64,000 bases of DNA, taken from Sphagnum magellanicum. Lineage: Eukaryota > Streptophyta > Sphagnopsida > Sphagnales > Sphagnaceae. Every line of letters starts with the position of its first letter. The stretch's first letter is position 1. Below are positions 47,028 to 61,590 of the stretch, one piece after another. The stretch covers positions 10,106,001-10,170,000 of the forward strand of contig CM038920.1 in the NCBI GenBank assembly GCA_021904315.1, given 5' to 3'. A program made the position numbers and the translations under genes. Below the pieces are notes generated by a model. That model ran no database searches. It was not told where the DNA came from and saw only the letters and a program-made list of their open reading frames with translations.

Positions 47028-50000
47028 ATGGGGGGGAAGAAGAGCGGGTACTTGCCCGAGACTCCTGTGTTTCTGGGCACCACTAATGTGAACCAAGCTC
47101 GACAGGAACGACAAGGACGCATCACGCTCTTGATTCTTTTCTTCAGCATTGACCTATTGTTTGCTTCGGTACGTGTTGTTGGTATGTGTTGATATGCTTA
47201 GATCAGCATTTGGGAGATGAGGGAGCTGGGGATGACAACCCTATCCTGCATCTTGAATGAATGCAAAGATCAGGCACTTGAGGAAGGAAGAATTTTGCTG
47301 CTCTTTGAAGAACATTTCTTTGGGTGGGTGATGATGTGTGGACTCAATTTGGGAGGAAACAAGATGTGGTTTGGGGGGGGGGATGCATCTCATCATAAAC
47401 CTTGGAGGTGTATTCAAGTAGTGACCATGGATGCTTCCTGTGCATGCCATGGGCTGTCATGCAGCTGAATTTGCAAGGCTTATGAAACATTTGCTTGTCA
47501 ACTTCGCTCAATCTGCTGCAGAAAGATTTATTCTTCGTTTGTTTCTGTGTTCAGAGTATGAGCTGTTTCAACTCAGAATTGCCTTTGATGTGCTATTGTT
47601 TGCAGCTCTTGTTCACCACTGTGCATCTGTGGAGTGCCGACAATGATTTCACATTGCGAGGGTTCTGGATTTTGCTTTCACATTTTTCTACAGATACATT
47701 GGACCTAGTTCTACTCAGCATTTTGCGCTTGGCAAGTCTCTCAGGCCTGGCTTACATTGGGAGTTCACTTGCTTGGAGTGAGGGTGTTACCAAGGAAAGG
47801 GTGCAAGAGAAGGTGAGAGCTGGCAAAGTGCAACCAAACACAGATGTGTACACTAATGGGAAGCCACAGACCAATGGAGGAACTGTAGGTAATAGCAATC
47901 CAAGTGTCGGAGTAAGGGAGCCATTGTTGCCAAAGAAGGACCTAAAGACTGCAAAGCATCCTACTACTATCTATGAAGAATGGTTTTCTGGCTCCTCCAA
48001 AAAGGATGTACTGCTGTTTGTTGTTTTCCTGCTCTGCACTGTCTTCCAGGTATGACCTTCCTTGGCAATTGAAGCTGTATGCTACTTGGGGGTGTACTTG
48101 AAATTTCATATTGCTTCTCTCTCTGCCTCTGTCTATCTCTGTCTCTGTCTCTGTTTCTGTCTCTCAGAGAGTGCTCTTGAGACCTCTCTGTGTGAATCTC
48201 ATCTCAGTTTCATGATGTAGTCTTGTCCTGTGATTTTGCTACTGCCGTTTTGCCACTAATTTCTTGTCTAATACAGGACAATGCATGTGAACTGCCCCTT
48301 GGGATTGTGTGATGTTTGATGGTTGCAAATGACAATGTGGAGTGCAGGCATATGTGGGCGCCAAGTGCGTGGGTTTCTATTTTGATGTCCAGCATAGGTT
48401 ATTCAATGTGCGCGCGGAAATATGGCAAGGCATTTTGATGGGCTCTACTGTTCTGTGGATAAATGCAGAGAGTACCACAGTGACACGTGTTGTGGACTCC
48501 AATCGTGTGCTTGCTCGTGCCCTCTTTTTGGAGGCGAAGCGAGCTGCCAGTAATCGTCGTGATTCCCAAATTGCCATCCATGCTAATGAGTAATAACAAG
48601 ACCTTCCCCCTTCACTTTCAGCTTGAGTTATATGGAAGATGACCAGGATGGTGGATTGAAGCATTAATAATGTTAAAACAAACATAAAAGTGCCTCATGG
48701 TGAAGGGGAAAATCTGTATTAACTCAAGAAACCTTTGGATTTGGTCAAGCAATAATCCTAACTGTGGTGGGTGGGTTTGTACTGGTTGGCAGTGGTCCTG
48801 CCACTGGGCAACCAAGTTCTCAAGAAGGTGCCTTGAGAGGGGACAAAGGAGTAAAAGAGGAAGCTGAGGTGGGCCAGACAAGCTACTTGTTGCGTGCAAT
48901 ATCACTTGCACGTGGGGAAATTCTTCTGCTGTCCTGTGCTTTTTTTTGTCTTGCTGTATCCTCTTTCTCCAGCTTGATACTACCCAATTATCAGGTGGGA
49001 CGTTTCTCCCTTTTTCAATCTTCTTTTGCAATCTAGGCAGACAAGTTTGTAAGTGCAATAGGAGGAGATTTGCAAGGGGGTGACACCATGGAATGAGCAG
49101 GCTGTGACTAGGACTTGAACCAAACACTTGCTTTTCATAGAAATCAGATAAAAGAGAGCACAGGAGAGTTTGTCTTTGTACTTTTGTGTTAAGTATGAAT
49201 CTATGTTTCTAGCATGTGAACTCAAGGATTGGAAATTTTTTCTGGCTTGCTGTTGGCTGTTCACTGGAAGTGATGTTCATCTTGACTTGCTGTTGCAGGG
49301 TCGAATACTGGACCATGTGATACAAAGGGCAGTAGGTCTGTTTAAGAGGGATGTGGTGTTGCTGATTGTCTTCAGCTTAGTCACAGGCCTGTTTGAGGCG
49401 GTTCGTAATCTCTGCTTTGCAGTGGTCGGCAAGCGTGTTCTGAAAACTTTGCAGGACAAACTTTTTACTGGCATCATTATTCAAGACATTGCATACTTCG
49501 ATGGCACTACTTCAGGCGAGGTGTGCATGCTACTTCATAACTGAGACAAAAAAATGTAGCTTGAACAGTTCCAGGCAAGAAATGGACAGACTTTCCTGCT
49601 AGAAACAGTGTTCCAAGTGCATTCTATTTTGTGCTTCATCTACCAGAGCAAGACATACTCATCTCCATTTATGCCTACTTGGGATTTCCTCCTGCAAGGT
49701 ATGAGTGTGTGTGCAATGTATAGTAGGATTGCACATTTACAGTAATTTAGACAGGATTGCTGGGTTTCAGGTCAACTCATGAATTGAGTTAGTCAAGCCT
49801 GGTTGATTTGGATGCCACATTCTTGTGCCCTGAAGTATTGGGGGTTTGTGGAAGTTTGTAATTCCCTCAAGACTTGAACTGTTTTATGTTGTGGGTGCTT
49901 TTGGACAGCTCACCTCCAGGCTCACCAATGATGTGGCCTCAATGGCTGAGCCAGTGAATTGGATGCTCTCAGCATTGTTGCGGAACTTTCTGGCCCTTGG

Positions 50001-52306
50001 TGGTGGGTTTTTGATGTGCTTCATTATCAGCTGGAAACTGAGCATGCTTGCCTTCACAACCATGGCCCCTATTATGCAAATTACTGCTGTCTATTCACGA
50101 TGGTCCAGGGAGCTTAATCGCAAGCGCTATGCTTTGCTTGCGGAGGCCAATTCTGCTGCTGCTGAAGCTCTTGGAAACATTCGTACAGTGCATGCCTTTT
50201 CTACAGAGGATGTGGAGATTGAGCGTTTCAAATCTAAAACCTTTGCTGCCATGCAAAAGGGAGTGAGGGATGCTTTTGCATATGCTGGAGCTGTTGCTAT
50301 TAATGATTGGCTGGATTTGGGTGCATCTGTACTGATTCTTTGGTGAGTAGCTCTTCAGCAGACCTGTTTCCTACTGTACAGAGATCCTACTCTATGGCTG
50401 AGAAGATGCTGAAACAGTAGTATTTGAAGTCAGATTTGGTATAGTACAAGGCAGCTGCAGTAAGTTGCAGGACATTTATTGAGAGGTTTCATGAAGTCAG
50501 TTGAGGAATGCTTTCAAAGACACTAACGTTGAAGCCTGTATGCAAAGGTATGGAGGAGTGTTGGTGATGAATAATCGGCTGTCAGCTGGCAAGCTTATCA
50601 CATTCCAGTTGTATTGGAACCAAATACAAGGAGCATACAAAGGTATAATGTCAGTGTTGATGTCACTGACACGGGCAGCAGGTGCAGCCCAGCGTGTTCT
50701 GTCATTGGTCGATGCACTCCCAGACATTGATCCAAATGCTGGGACTATGGTTTCCTCTTTGGAAGGAGAGGTTAAACTTGAGAACGTCTATTTCTATTAC
50801 CAGATGCGTCCCCAGAATCCAGTCATATGTGGGGTTAACTTGGAAGTGGATAAAGGCCAAGTTTGTGCACTGGTGGGGAGAAGTGGTGGGGGCAAGTCCA
50901 CCATTGTGCATTTGCTTATGCGGTTTTATGATCCCACACAAGGGCGTATTCTACTGGATGGCTGGAATTTACGAGACCTTAATCTGAGGTCTGTCCACAA
51001 ACACATGGGGTTGGTCGCACAGGACACACAAATGTTTGCATGTTCAATAGAGGAGAACATTACCTATGGGTTGCCACATTATCATCCTGAGGATGTGGAG
51101 GAGGCTGCCAGGTGAGTTCTGAAAGAATTCACCTATAAACTGACTTGAAATTTTCACACAGCAGTCACCATCCCGTCTCTCTGGTTCTTTGGTTTCAGTC
51201 TGGCTGTAATTGAGAAACTCTAGAATGGAGTTGGTAACCCGTTGAGCTCTCTATAACACTTGCATCTTGTTATCCAGGTATGCCAATGCTCATGACTTTA
51301 TATCGAGGTTTCCTGAAGGCTATGCAACTCGAGTTGGGGAGCGAGGGGTTCGACTTTCTGGTGGACAGCGCCAGGTACTATTCATCATGGCTTTTTTTAT
51401 GGAGTTACTTTTGTAGAGTTTTCTGCAACAAGATTTCCATTTAGTTCGAGTTTCCATTTGTAATGAGCACGTTTGTGTTCCATAGGACATTGAAGTATGA
51501 GGTGCCTCTTCCTTCCCCTCAGCAATCCATGAGCCTTAACTGATTGTATCTGTCAGTGGGAAATGCTTGGAGATGTTGGGATGTTGGGCTCTGATGGGTG
51601 CTCTCTATATGAACTCAGCGAATTGCAATTGCTCGGATGCTGCTGAGGCGACCAAAGGTATTACTGCTGGACGAGGCAACAAGTTCACTGGATACGGAGA
51701 GTGAGGCATTAGTGCAACAAGCCCTGGATCGGCTCATTGGAGAGGGTGGTCGTACTATTATTTTAGTTGCACACCGCCTCTCTACTGTACGCAATGCTGA
51801 TAACATTGCAGTTCTGGACAAGGGTTCCCTTGTCGAACAGGGGACACATGAGCAGCTTCTGGAGAGGAGTATGTGACATTTCTCCAGTCCTTTCATATCT
51901 TTTAATCTAAAGTTTGATAACTTCAGCTCAGTGCAATGACAGTTGTTCAAGATTCCAACAACTGTCTTATTATATTTGTTATTGATACCATTTATAGAGA
52001 TTAAAACACATGAGTGTCAGTTGGTCAATTTTCTCTAGGAAGCTACCTACTGTTGTTAGTAATGCTCCTATCTTTGTTTGAAAGCTACTGTTGATGGTCT
52101 AAGATCTGTGGGTTGGGTTGCCATGTACCTATGGCAATTGTCTGCTGAGCTGTTTGTGTTGTTGATGATCTGCAGAAAGTGGGGTGTATGAAAGGCTTGT
52201 GCGAAGACAGTTGCACAAGACAAGCAACCGCATTGTGGAGGACCCAGAAGAGGAAGATGGGGCTGATCTTGACACCCTCTTGGAGGATGAATTGTCTCAA
52301 GCTTAA
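47028..52306 (+). CDS. TAP-like ABCB half-transporter with N-terminal extra membrane domain
   Basis: ATP-driven exporter subunit expected to work as a dimer in an internal membrane; the substrate is unknown (peptides in TAP/TAPL relatives). Exons: 47028-47168, 47606-48049, 48348-48589, 48793-48994, 49299-49520, 49909-50342, 50548-51111, 51278-51374, 51619-51868, 52176-52306; all phases agree; 908 aa. About four hydrophobic segments (residues 30-57, 66-105, 178-207, 217-233) form an N-terminal domain resembling TMD0 of TAPL/ABCB9. The core membrane domain (about 314-610) follows, then the ATPase: Walker [10 protein letters not shown] (672-680), Q loop VAQDTQ, signature LSGGQ (776-780), Walker B VLLLDE (796-801), D loop SSLD, H loop H834. 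All catalytic residues are present. It ends in an acidic tail [12 protein letters not shown]. Plant TAP-type proteins exist; which subtype this is remains unsure. Confidence 0.9.
48115..48166 (+). repeat. CTCTGT microsatellite in ABC intron 2
   Basis: Imperfect TCTCTG/TCTGTC repeats within the 48050-48347 intron, on the coding strand. Simple repeat, likely variable in length. Confidence 0.7.
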
Positions 52307-55207
52307 ATAAGTCTTGCTATGGAGGGTTGTCAGGTGACTCCCTCATTTTCTCTTTGTATGAAAACAGTGTTCATTGGTGAGACAAGTGTGTTGGAGTGAG
52401 TTCTCACTACACAATGTGCAACACTATATGCCAATGTCTCTCACAGCCTTTGCGCATACCTCTGGCCTCTCCAAGAGATGGTGACCAGGAGGAGGGTGGT
52501 TCTGCACTGGAGATCTTTGGAGAGAAGATAGACTGAAATTCCATGTGAGTAGTGGGGTTGTGCTCTTTCTGGGTGGATCAGCATGCAGGTCATCCCCATA
52601 ATGTGGGTGAATATCCACGATTCTGTTTGGATCACAAGTCTGTGTAGTAGTGTAGTTTTCATGGCATGTTGCAGCAGCTTGCCAAAGGGTTGGGCTGCTA
52701 CATTTGCTTCTCTTTCTGATGAGCAGTCTCATGAGAGGTGGAAATTGACCACTGGAATCATTTGCTGGATACTTCAATCAAAGGCATGTTTTGTTTCTGG
52801 ATACTGAGCCTGAGGAGTTCTCTTTGTCTTTGTAGTTTTGTTGCCCATTGATGTGGTTGAAATTTGCTTGTCCTCCATGGTCAGTACTTGTGCAAGAAGA
52901 CGTGGATTTACAGTCTTATTTCTCTTGCACTACTGATGTTTCTCTATTATCTGGTATGTTTAGTTTTTGTTGTAAGATGGAGTTGATTTTGCTTGTGGTT
53001 CTGGCTTTTTTCTATTAGCTATGGCTCTTAATTCTTAATTCTATCCAATTTTATTGAGCTGAGTTTTGTATACTTATCTACATCCACTGTCAGGAACTAC
53101 AGGAACTGACAAAGTCATTGTGGAGCAATGACATCTGACTTTGTGGAGTAATAGCAGTGAGTGACTGCCAATGATGACAAAGGTAACAAAGTCTGGGACA
53201 CAAAGTTATGATTCCTCTTCAGCAAAGCAATGACAAACCTTTTACAGTAATTGTTTTGTTTGTTTTGGTTTGTCTAGAAATGATACAACATTTGGTTTTT
53301 CCGTGGAGTTTCTCAACACAAACCACATTGATAGTTTCCTTTTCCTGTGGTCAGACATGCACCTGAACATGTAGCTCATTCATCTAGCATCTGTGGGTAG
53401 AAGCATGAGCAATATGTTCCATTCAATTTCTGATTGATATCCTAGTACAGTCATGGCAGTTTTTTCGAGCTCTACAGGATTCTGGATGGTCAAGCTTCAA
53501 GTTCTCAAGCTGTGAAGTGCTACAGTACTTTGTGGATCATGTGCATACAGAACTTTGCAGCTAGTTTTGTAACATTTAAACACAGTGCAGTTGTGTGAAG
53601 AACCAGAATTGCCATGAAACATTCTTGGACTAGACAGTAAGTTGATACTAATGAACACACAAAGGTTCACAGATCTCTAGTCTCTACTGGAGATTTGCTT
53701 TGGGGATCCTCCGCATTCATAGAGGAGGAAAGTGTTATATATCTCAAAGCCTTACCAGCAAACAGTATTGTCAAAAGTTGACTTAAACCTTATTTATGAA
53801 CAACTGTGCTTTGTGCACTTAATGAAGAGATGGATAGGGTACAAAAGAGTTCCAATATAGCATCTGGTAAATTAACTCTGTTACCTGGCTGCCTCCCATC
53901 TGTTGTTGTCTCAGGTTGATATCTTCAGCAAGCAATGACAAACCTTTTACACTTCTTCTATGCTGCATTTCTTGGACCTTTTGTTCCTAGGTTTGTGTTT
54001 GAAGGCAACTAAGGTCATCAGAGTCTGATACTAATCATCTTGCATCCACAAAATCTTATGCAAGAGATTTAGGACTAATCCTTTTGCGTAAGCAAAAACA
54101 CAATAACTAAATTAGTTATAGCAGATAGAACTTCAATACAACTTTTATCAGAGGCATAAGATCTTTAAGAAGGCTATAAAGGGATATATCTTTCATAAGA
54201 ATAGAGAAATCTCTGTTCTCATGATGACAAAGAAACAGCAAGGCTAACAATTCCTCAGGAAGCCACAGAAAGAAGGCTATAAAGGGAAGGATAAATCTCT
54301 CTCATTGCAAACTATCTCCAATGCATATCAATTCTGGTGATATTTAGGATCTTCCTTCCACTGCCTGGATGATCCTATCCTTAATACAGGGCCTTTGGCA
54401 TTTGAAACATTACACATTTAATTGTCTTCAATAGATGCTCAATAGAATTAGATTTGAAGATCATTGCCACAAAAGTTTGCATTGAAGTTTACAGTGCAGT
54501 TCACATTCCAAAGTAAGCTGACTATACAAGATCCTTCATACCCTGCAACTTTGCAAATGCGTAGAGCATCCCTTCACTGCCACCATCCACATTTCATCTG
54601 CTCACACAACATGGTGAAAATGCTTTGTGTTAAAACACCAATAAGATTCAGCACTTCAGGAACTCAATCATCACATGGCCAGGGGAAAAGAAAGCTCAAT
54701 GAAGAAGCAAAGAGGACCTGCTCTTACGTGGATGCATGGAGTCCTTAAGAGAGAACATGGTGAGGGTGTGAGGACGGTAGGAATACCAGGAAACACTTAC
54801 TTGAAGAGAATGAGGACCCCGCTCAACCAAGAAATATGTCTTCAACAGCACCCCCTGCCAATGTGGCAGATTCCATCCTCTGATCTCCCTGCTAGCAAAT
54901 CCATGTCTACCTTTATCTGCACTAACTCGACTGGTTCATGTCCTAATGTCATCATGTGACCTACCACATCATCCTTGAAAGAAGCCCATAGTATGTTGAA
55001 GACTTCTCAAGTGCATACCGTGGTACCTGACTTCTGATGTCCTTTCCAGATAATGTTGCAGCAGTGCATCACCAAGTATAGTCCAGGCCAAAACTCAAGG
55101 ATGAGGAAACTATGGGGACTGCTGTTGGTTATCAGAGACAATGACACTATCCTGTCCAAAAATAATTGGCCTCCATACCATGTGAAAAAGCATAAACAGG
55201 ATGCCTC
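52307..55207. other. Gap between convergent ABC and HAM genes
   Basis: Holds both 3' UTRs and about 2 kb of further sequence. Direct repeats: AGAAGGCTATAAAGGGA at 54168 and 54271, and GCAATGACAAACCTTTTACA near 53227 and 53933. No gene or RNA recognised. The frame at about 54464-54959 has no domain. Confidence 0.5.
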
Positions 55208-57420
<2,213 letters not shown>

Positions 57421-57969
57421 TTTAAAACTAATTTAACCAGAGAAATCATATAATTTCTTAAATCATAATATAATTTCTTTAGGAGTAGGAGGTTTTTTTT
57501 TTCTCAATTTTGAGATTGAAAGTTTGGCAAATTCCCCCCGCCCACATTTATCGAAATTTAAGAACCATTTATTGAAATTTTAAATAATCAAACCCAACTC
57601 AAAACACACCATAACTTTGACACTTAGTCGTAGACTTAGCATATTTCAAGATTATTTTTGAAAATTTGAAATATTTAGATTTAGGCTGTCAGACCTGTTT
57701 TTTTTTTTATAAAATGAATTAATTTGGCAATATTTGCCAAACATGCTAAGTATGGTATGAGTGGTACTATAACATGATAATGATGAAATTCGAAATCTTT
57801 TTTTCCTTTTGTGTTTCTATGATGAAATGTTGTGCCATGCCAATTTGTATGGTCTAGTCAAAATAGACCAAATATGAATACACCTTGTTTGAAGGTTTGT
57901 AGTCACAATTGATGGTCATTGGTGCATCATTTCATCCCTAAATTTCCTTAAGCAATCTTTTATTCAGAT
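57421..57969. other. AT-rich DNA, nothing recognised
   Basis: Short A/T tracts; no gene or clear repeat. Confidence 0.5.
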
Positions 57970-58870
57970 TATTATGCATGTTGATTTTGTAAGGCCATGT
58001 ATTTAGCTTCCGTGGAAGACTTGGCTACACATTTTGGACTTTTATTTTCATGAAATGAGGCCATTGCCAAGGGTTATACTATAGTGGATTTCTTTCCATC
58101 TAACTAACTAACATGGTCAAAATTGAAATAACCATTTGAAACAAGTTATACCCCTTTTGATAAACAAACAACTATGAGATAGATGGTGTTTTTAAGGTAG
58201 TAGAAAATTTGTTTGGCAATATTCAACCAAGGTTGTTGAATGGATTGCATGAATTGAAACACAAGTCTAATAGCAAAGCATATGTCAAACTGACTAAGGA
58301 TCATGATATGCATTTTGTCACCAAAGACAAGGTATTTCTCAAAAATCTCAAGATATAGTTTGAATCCTTCAAGCAAAGGGACAAGTGAAGGCCTAAAATT
58401 TGACGTCTTCATGTTAAAGAGATATTTCAAAATAAAATTCTTGTGACACATGAGGATGCTCCAATGGTCACGATGAAACTCAACACCATAGTAAATGAAA
58501 TAGTTGAAGAGACCAAAAGGACACATGTAAAATCTATTGGACTTGATTGTTTTTAAAACTATTTGATTTTTGAAATATGGCTCCTTTGTGATGACTAGGT
58601 CATCAATGAAGATGACAAGGATTAACAATATACCATTTTCATAATAGTAGTTATATGTTAGGGTGTAATTTTGTTGTACCATACTTTTGAGACTTGTTGA
58701 AGGTCATAGAAAGCCCTATGAAACTAGTGGAGTTTGTGTTTTAAATCTATAGCAACAAACTTGCGGGGTTGAAAATTGTACATCTTTCTTAAAATCCCCA
58801 TTGACAAATGAAATCTTTGTGTCCATGTGAATGAAATCTCACTTGTTAGCAACAAGGCAATGATTTTTTA
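57970..58870 (-). mobile_element. Ty1/copia retrotransposon fossil (RT and RNase H)
   Basis: In minus-strand order: a copia reverse-transcriptase segment (FVNGDFKKD-like patch near 58790, then VIFIDDLVIT at about 58620-58590, the FxGVEFHRD counterpart near 58470, and the C-terminal part ending QIFYYLKNTI near 58180), then an RNase H patch with KSSTEAKYMAL (about 58020-57990). It is broken at several points. No LTRs, gag or integrase recognised. Old. Confidence 0.8.
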
Positions 58871-59099
58871 AATTGTGCTTCACCTCACAATAGGGGCAAA
58901 CATACATGCACAATGTTCATAACCTTTCATTGCAATTCTAACTTTAAGTTTTAAGGGTTATTTAGTAGTGCTTTTTTTTTTATATATACCCATTTGGTGT
59001 TAATTCTTAGAAGAGGCAAGTTTGTGAGTGACCATGTGTTATTCATCAAACACTAAAAGTAGCATAAAATTAAATGCAAACTTAGTTTTTGATGCAAAA
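58871..59099. other. AT-rich spacer
   Basis: Between the copia fossil and the minisatellite; nothing recognised. Confidence 0.4.
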
Positions 59100-59740
59100 T
59101 GGTTGTGTTTTAAGGAACATGGTTGTGTTCCCCGGGGAAATTCCTTTGGTGTGTTCCTTGGGGAATTGCCTTTCCTAGAAGAACATAATCATGTTCTTAA
59201 GGAAATGCTTGTGTTTTCAAAGAATTCTTTTTTCTTAGGACAAATGTGTTGACTTACCCCTTGAGTTTTTGATTGTGTTCCTTAGGAAAATGCAACCTCC
59301 TTGGGGAAACATAACCATGTTCTTGAGGAAAATCTTGCTTTTGTTGAACAAGTCATGTTTTAGGGAAATGTTTTTTCTCAAGACAAATGTGTTGAATTAC
59401 CCCCATGGAACATGGTTTTATTCTTTAAAAGATGCAACCTCTTTAGAGAAATGGTTGTGTTCGTCAAGAAATCAAGTTATTGAGGAATTTTTATCATATT
59501 GCCAAAGGAAATGGTTGTGTGCTTCAAGAAATCAAGTTGTTGAGGAATATTTGTTTATATTCCCCAAGGAAATGGTTGTGTGCTTCAAGAAATCAAGTTG
59601 TTGAGGAATATTTGTATATATTCCCCAAGGAAATGGTTGTGTTCCCTTGAAGAATCCAACTATGTAACCCAAGAAATGCTGGTGTTCCCCAAAGAACATG
59701 GTTGTGTTCATTGGAAAAATGGGATAAACAAGTTATTCCA
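59100..59740 (+). repeat. Minisatellite region with 61-bp core units
   Basis: Regular units start with GAAATGGTTGTGT at 59448 (60 bp), 59508 (61 bp) and 59569 (61 bp), with a partial fourth at 59630. The middle two are nearly identical (GCTTCAAGAAATCAAGTTGT). Around them, diverged units based on GAACATGGTTGTGTTCCCC reach from about 59115 to 59720. A longer two-copy unit (GGACAAATGTGTTGA and GATGCAACCTC/AATGCAACCTC) repeats about 140 bp apart. The plus strand stays open across several units, but the reading is repeat-driven. Confidence 0.8.
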
Positions 59741-59962
59741 AGTTCTATGTGGTTTTATTTTAGGGGGTAGTATCCAACCATATGATTGGGGAGGAAATGA
59801 TTTTAAAGGTACAAGCCACATGTACACATCTTAGTCCATTGAAACAGATCAAACGTATTTAATATATATTTTTAAATATATGGTTTATCCAATATTATTC
59901 TAGTTTTCATGTGTTTCACTTTGATTCATTGAAAGACTTACACATGGTGCATGAATATTGAT
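59741..59962. other. AT-rich spacer
   Basis: Nothing recognised. Confidence 0.4.
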
Positions 59963-61590
59963 GCGTTCCCAAGTTCTTAGTTAGACCCAAGATGGGTCTG
60001 AGTTACTCAAACAACGGAATTATGAGGAATTCGGGGCACGTTCCCATCTCTCAGCATTAGAAGGGGTAGAGGGGTGTGCTGAAGCTCCAGGATGGGACTA
60101 GAAAAAGTGACAAGCTTTAGTTACTTATTCGAACCTGCATCAAACCAACCAACAAGTTGGTTAGTTCACTTTCTAGAGCACCTTTAGTGCAAGTGACGTG
60201 TTCTCAAGTTCTTAGTTAGACCCAAGATGGGTCTAAGTTACTCACACAATGTAATTGTGAGGAACTTGCGGCACGCTCCTAGCTCTCAGCATTAGAAGGG
60301 GTAAAGAGGCATGCCGAAGCTCCGGGATGGGACTAGGAAGTGTGACAAGCTTTAGTTATTTACTCAAACCTACATCAAACCAACCAACAAGTTGGTTATA
60401 TCACTTTCTGGAACACCTTTGGTGTTAGGACAAGCCACGGGTAACTCTGGATTCACATGACTCACCACAGCCCGGACTTGGGGAAGCCACCACCTTCCTC
60501 CATATAGTATTCTCTGCGTTTCTCCACAGCACCTACATCCGAATGGTTTTTTGTCTCGGGACTCCCAAGGAAGAGTCCCGAAATTGTCTCGATTTGCACT
60601 CCCAGGACTTTGCAAAATCATAATTCTTTGTTCGGACCTTCGATTAGGATGAGGTCTGAAGAAAACTTGTAACTCTCCTTGAGAGCTTTCCAGTGGTGTA
60701 TTGCATTCCACCTGCACGCACTAGGGTCGGGTCGATTCCCGACTTTTAGTGGTTAGGAGTCAAATTGCCAGTTTGACTCTTGACCTATCTTTTTGCCATA
60801 ACTTGGGCTACAGATGTCCAAATGCCCCATGCGAAGCCATTTTTGACATTTACACTTCGATAATTTTCCAATGATATAAAGAACACCCTAATGCGAGGTG
60901 TTTTGACCCCTGCAATTGAATTCTAAAATTTCAGGAATCCCAAAGGACTCCCAAGTCCCAATTTCGAGAATGTGAGTTTCATCCTCACACACTCTCAAAA
61001 TAGGGTTGCGACACCTTTAGTGCTAGGACAAGCCACGGGAAACTCTAAATTCATAATACTCACCACGGCCTGGACTTAGGTATTCTTTGCACCTCTCCAC
61101 GGCACCCACATCCAAATGGCTTTTTGTCCCGGGACTCCCAAGGAGCAGTCCCAAAATTGTCCTGGTTTGGACTCTTGGGACTTTGCGAGGTCATAACTCT
61201 TTGCTCAGACCTCCGATTGGGATGAGGTCTAAAGAAAACTTGTAGCTCTCCTCGAGAGCTTTTAAACGGTTTGTCACATTTCACCTGCACGCACCGAGGT
61301 CAGGTCGATTCCCAACTTTTAGTGGTCGAAAGTCAAATTGCCAATTTGACTCCCGGCCCTTCTTCTTGCCATAACGTGTGCTACAGACATCCAAATGGCC
61401 CATCCAAGGCCATTTTCGACATCTACACTTTGATAGCTTTCTAATGATATAAAGAACACCCCAATGCGAGGTGTTTTGACCCCTACAATCAAATTTTAAA
61501 GTTTTGGGAGTCCCGAAGGATTCCCAAGTCCTCATTTCGGGAGTGTGAGTTTCATCTTCACACTCTCTCAAAGTAGGGTTGCAACATCTA
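59963..61590. repeat. Nested tandem duplications A-A-B-B, GC-richer block
   Basis: Unit A (about 235 bp, starting GTTCCCAAGTTCTTAGTTAG) occurs at 59963-60197 and 60198-60413. Unit B (about 590 bp, starting CACCTTTGGTGTTAGGACAA) occurs at 60414-61011 and 61012-61590. The end of the first A already carries the first bases of B (GCACCTTTAGTGC), so the ancestor was an A-B array that lost part of one B. GC and CpG content is well above that of the neighbours. Both B copies hold a similar minus-strand open frame (60717-60370, 61290-61060), which I regard as incidental. It could be LTR- or satellite-derived; no proof. Confidence 0.8.

Noticed and set aside
59448-59690. CRISPR-like array
   Set aside because: Units are contiguous 60-61 bp repeats without unique spacers, in plant DNA.
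60370-61290. Paired minus-strand frames as a duplicated gene
   Set aside because: They reflect the B-unit duplication itself; no ATG-led domain or known family, and the sequence has repeat-like wording.
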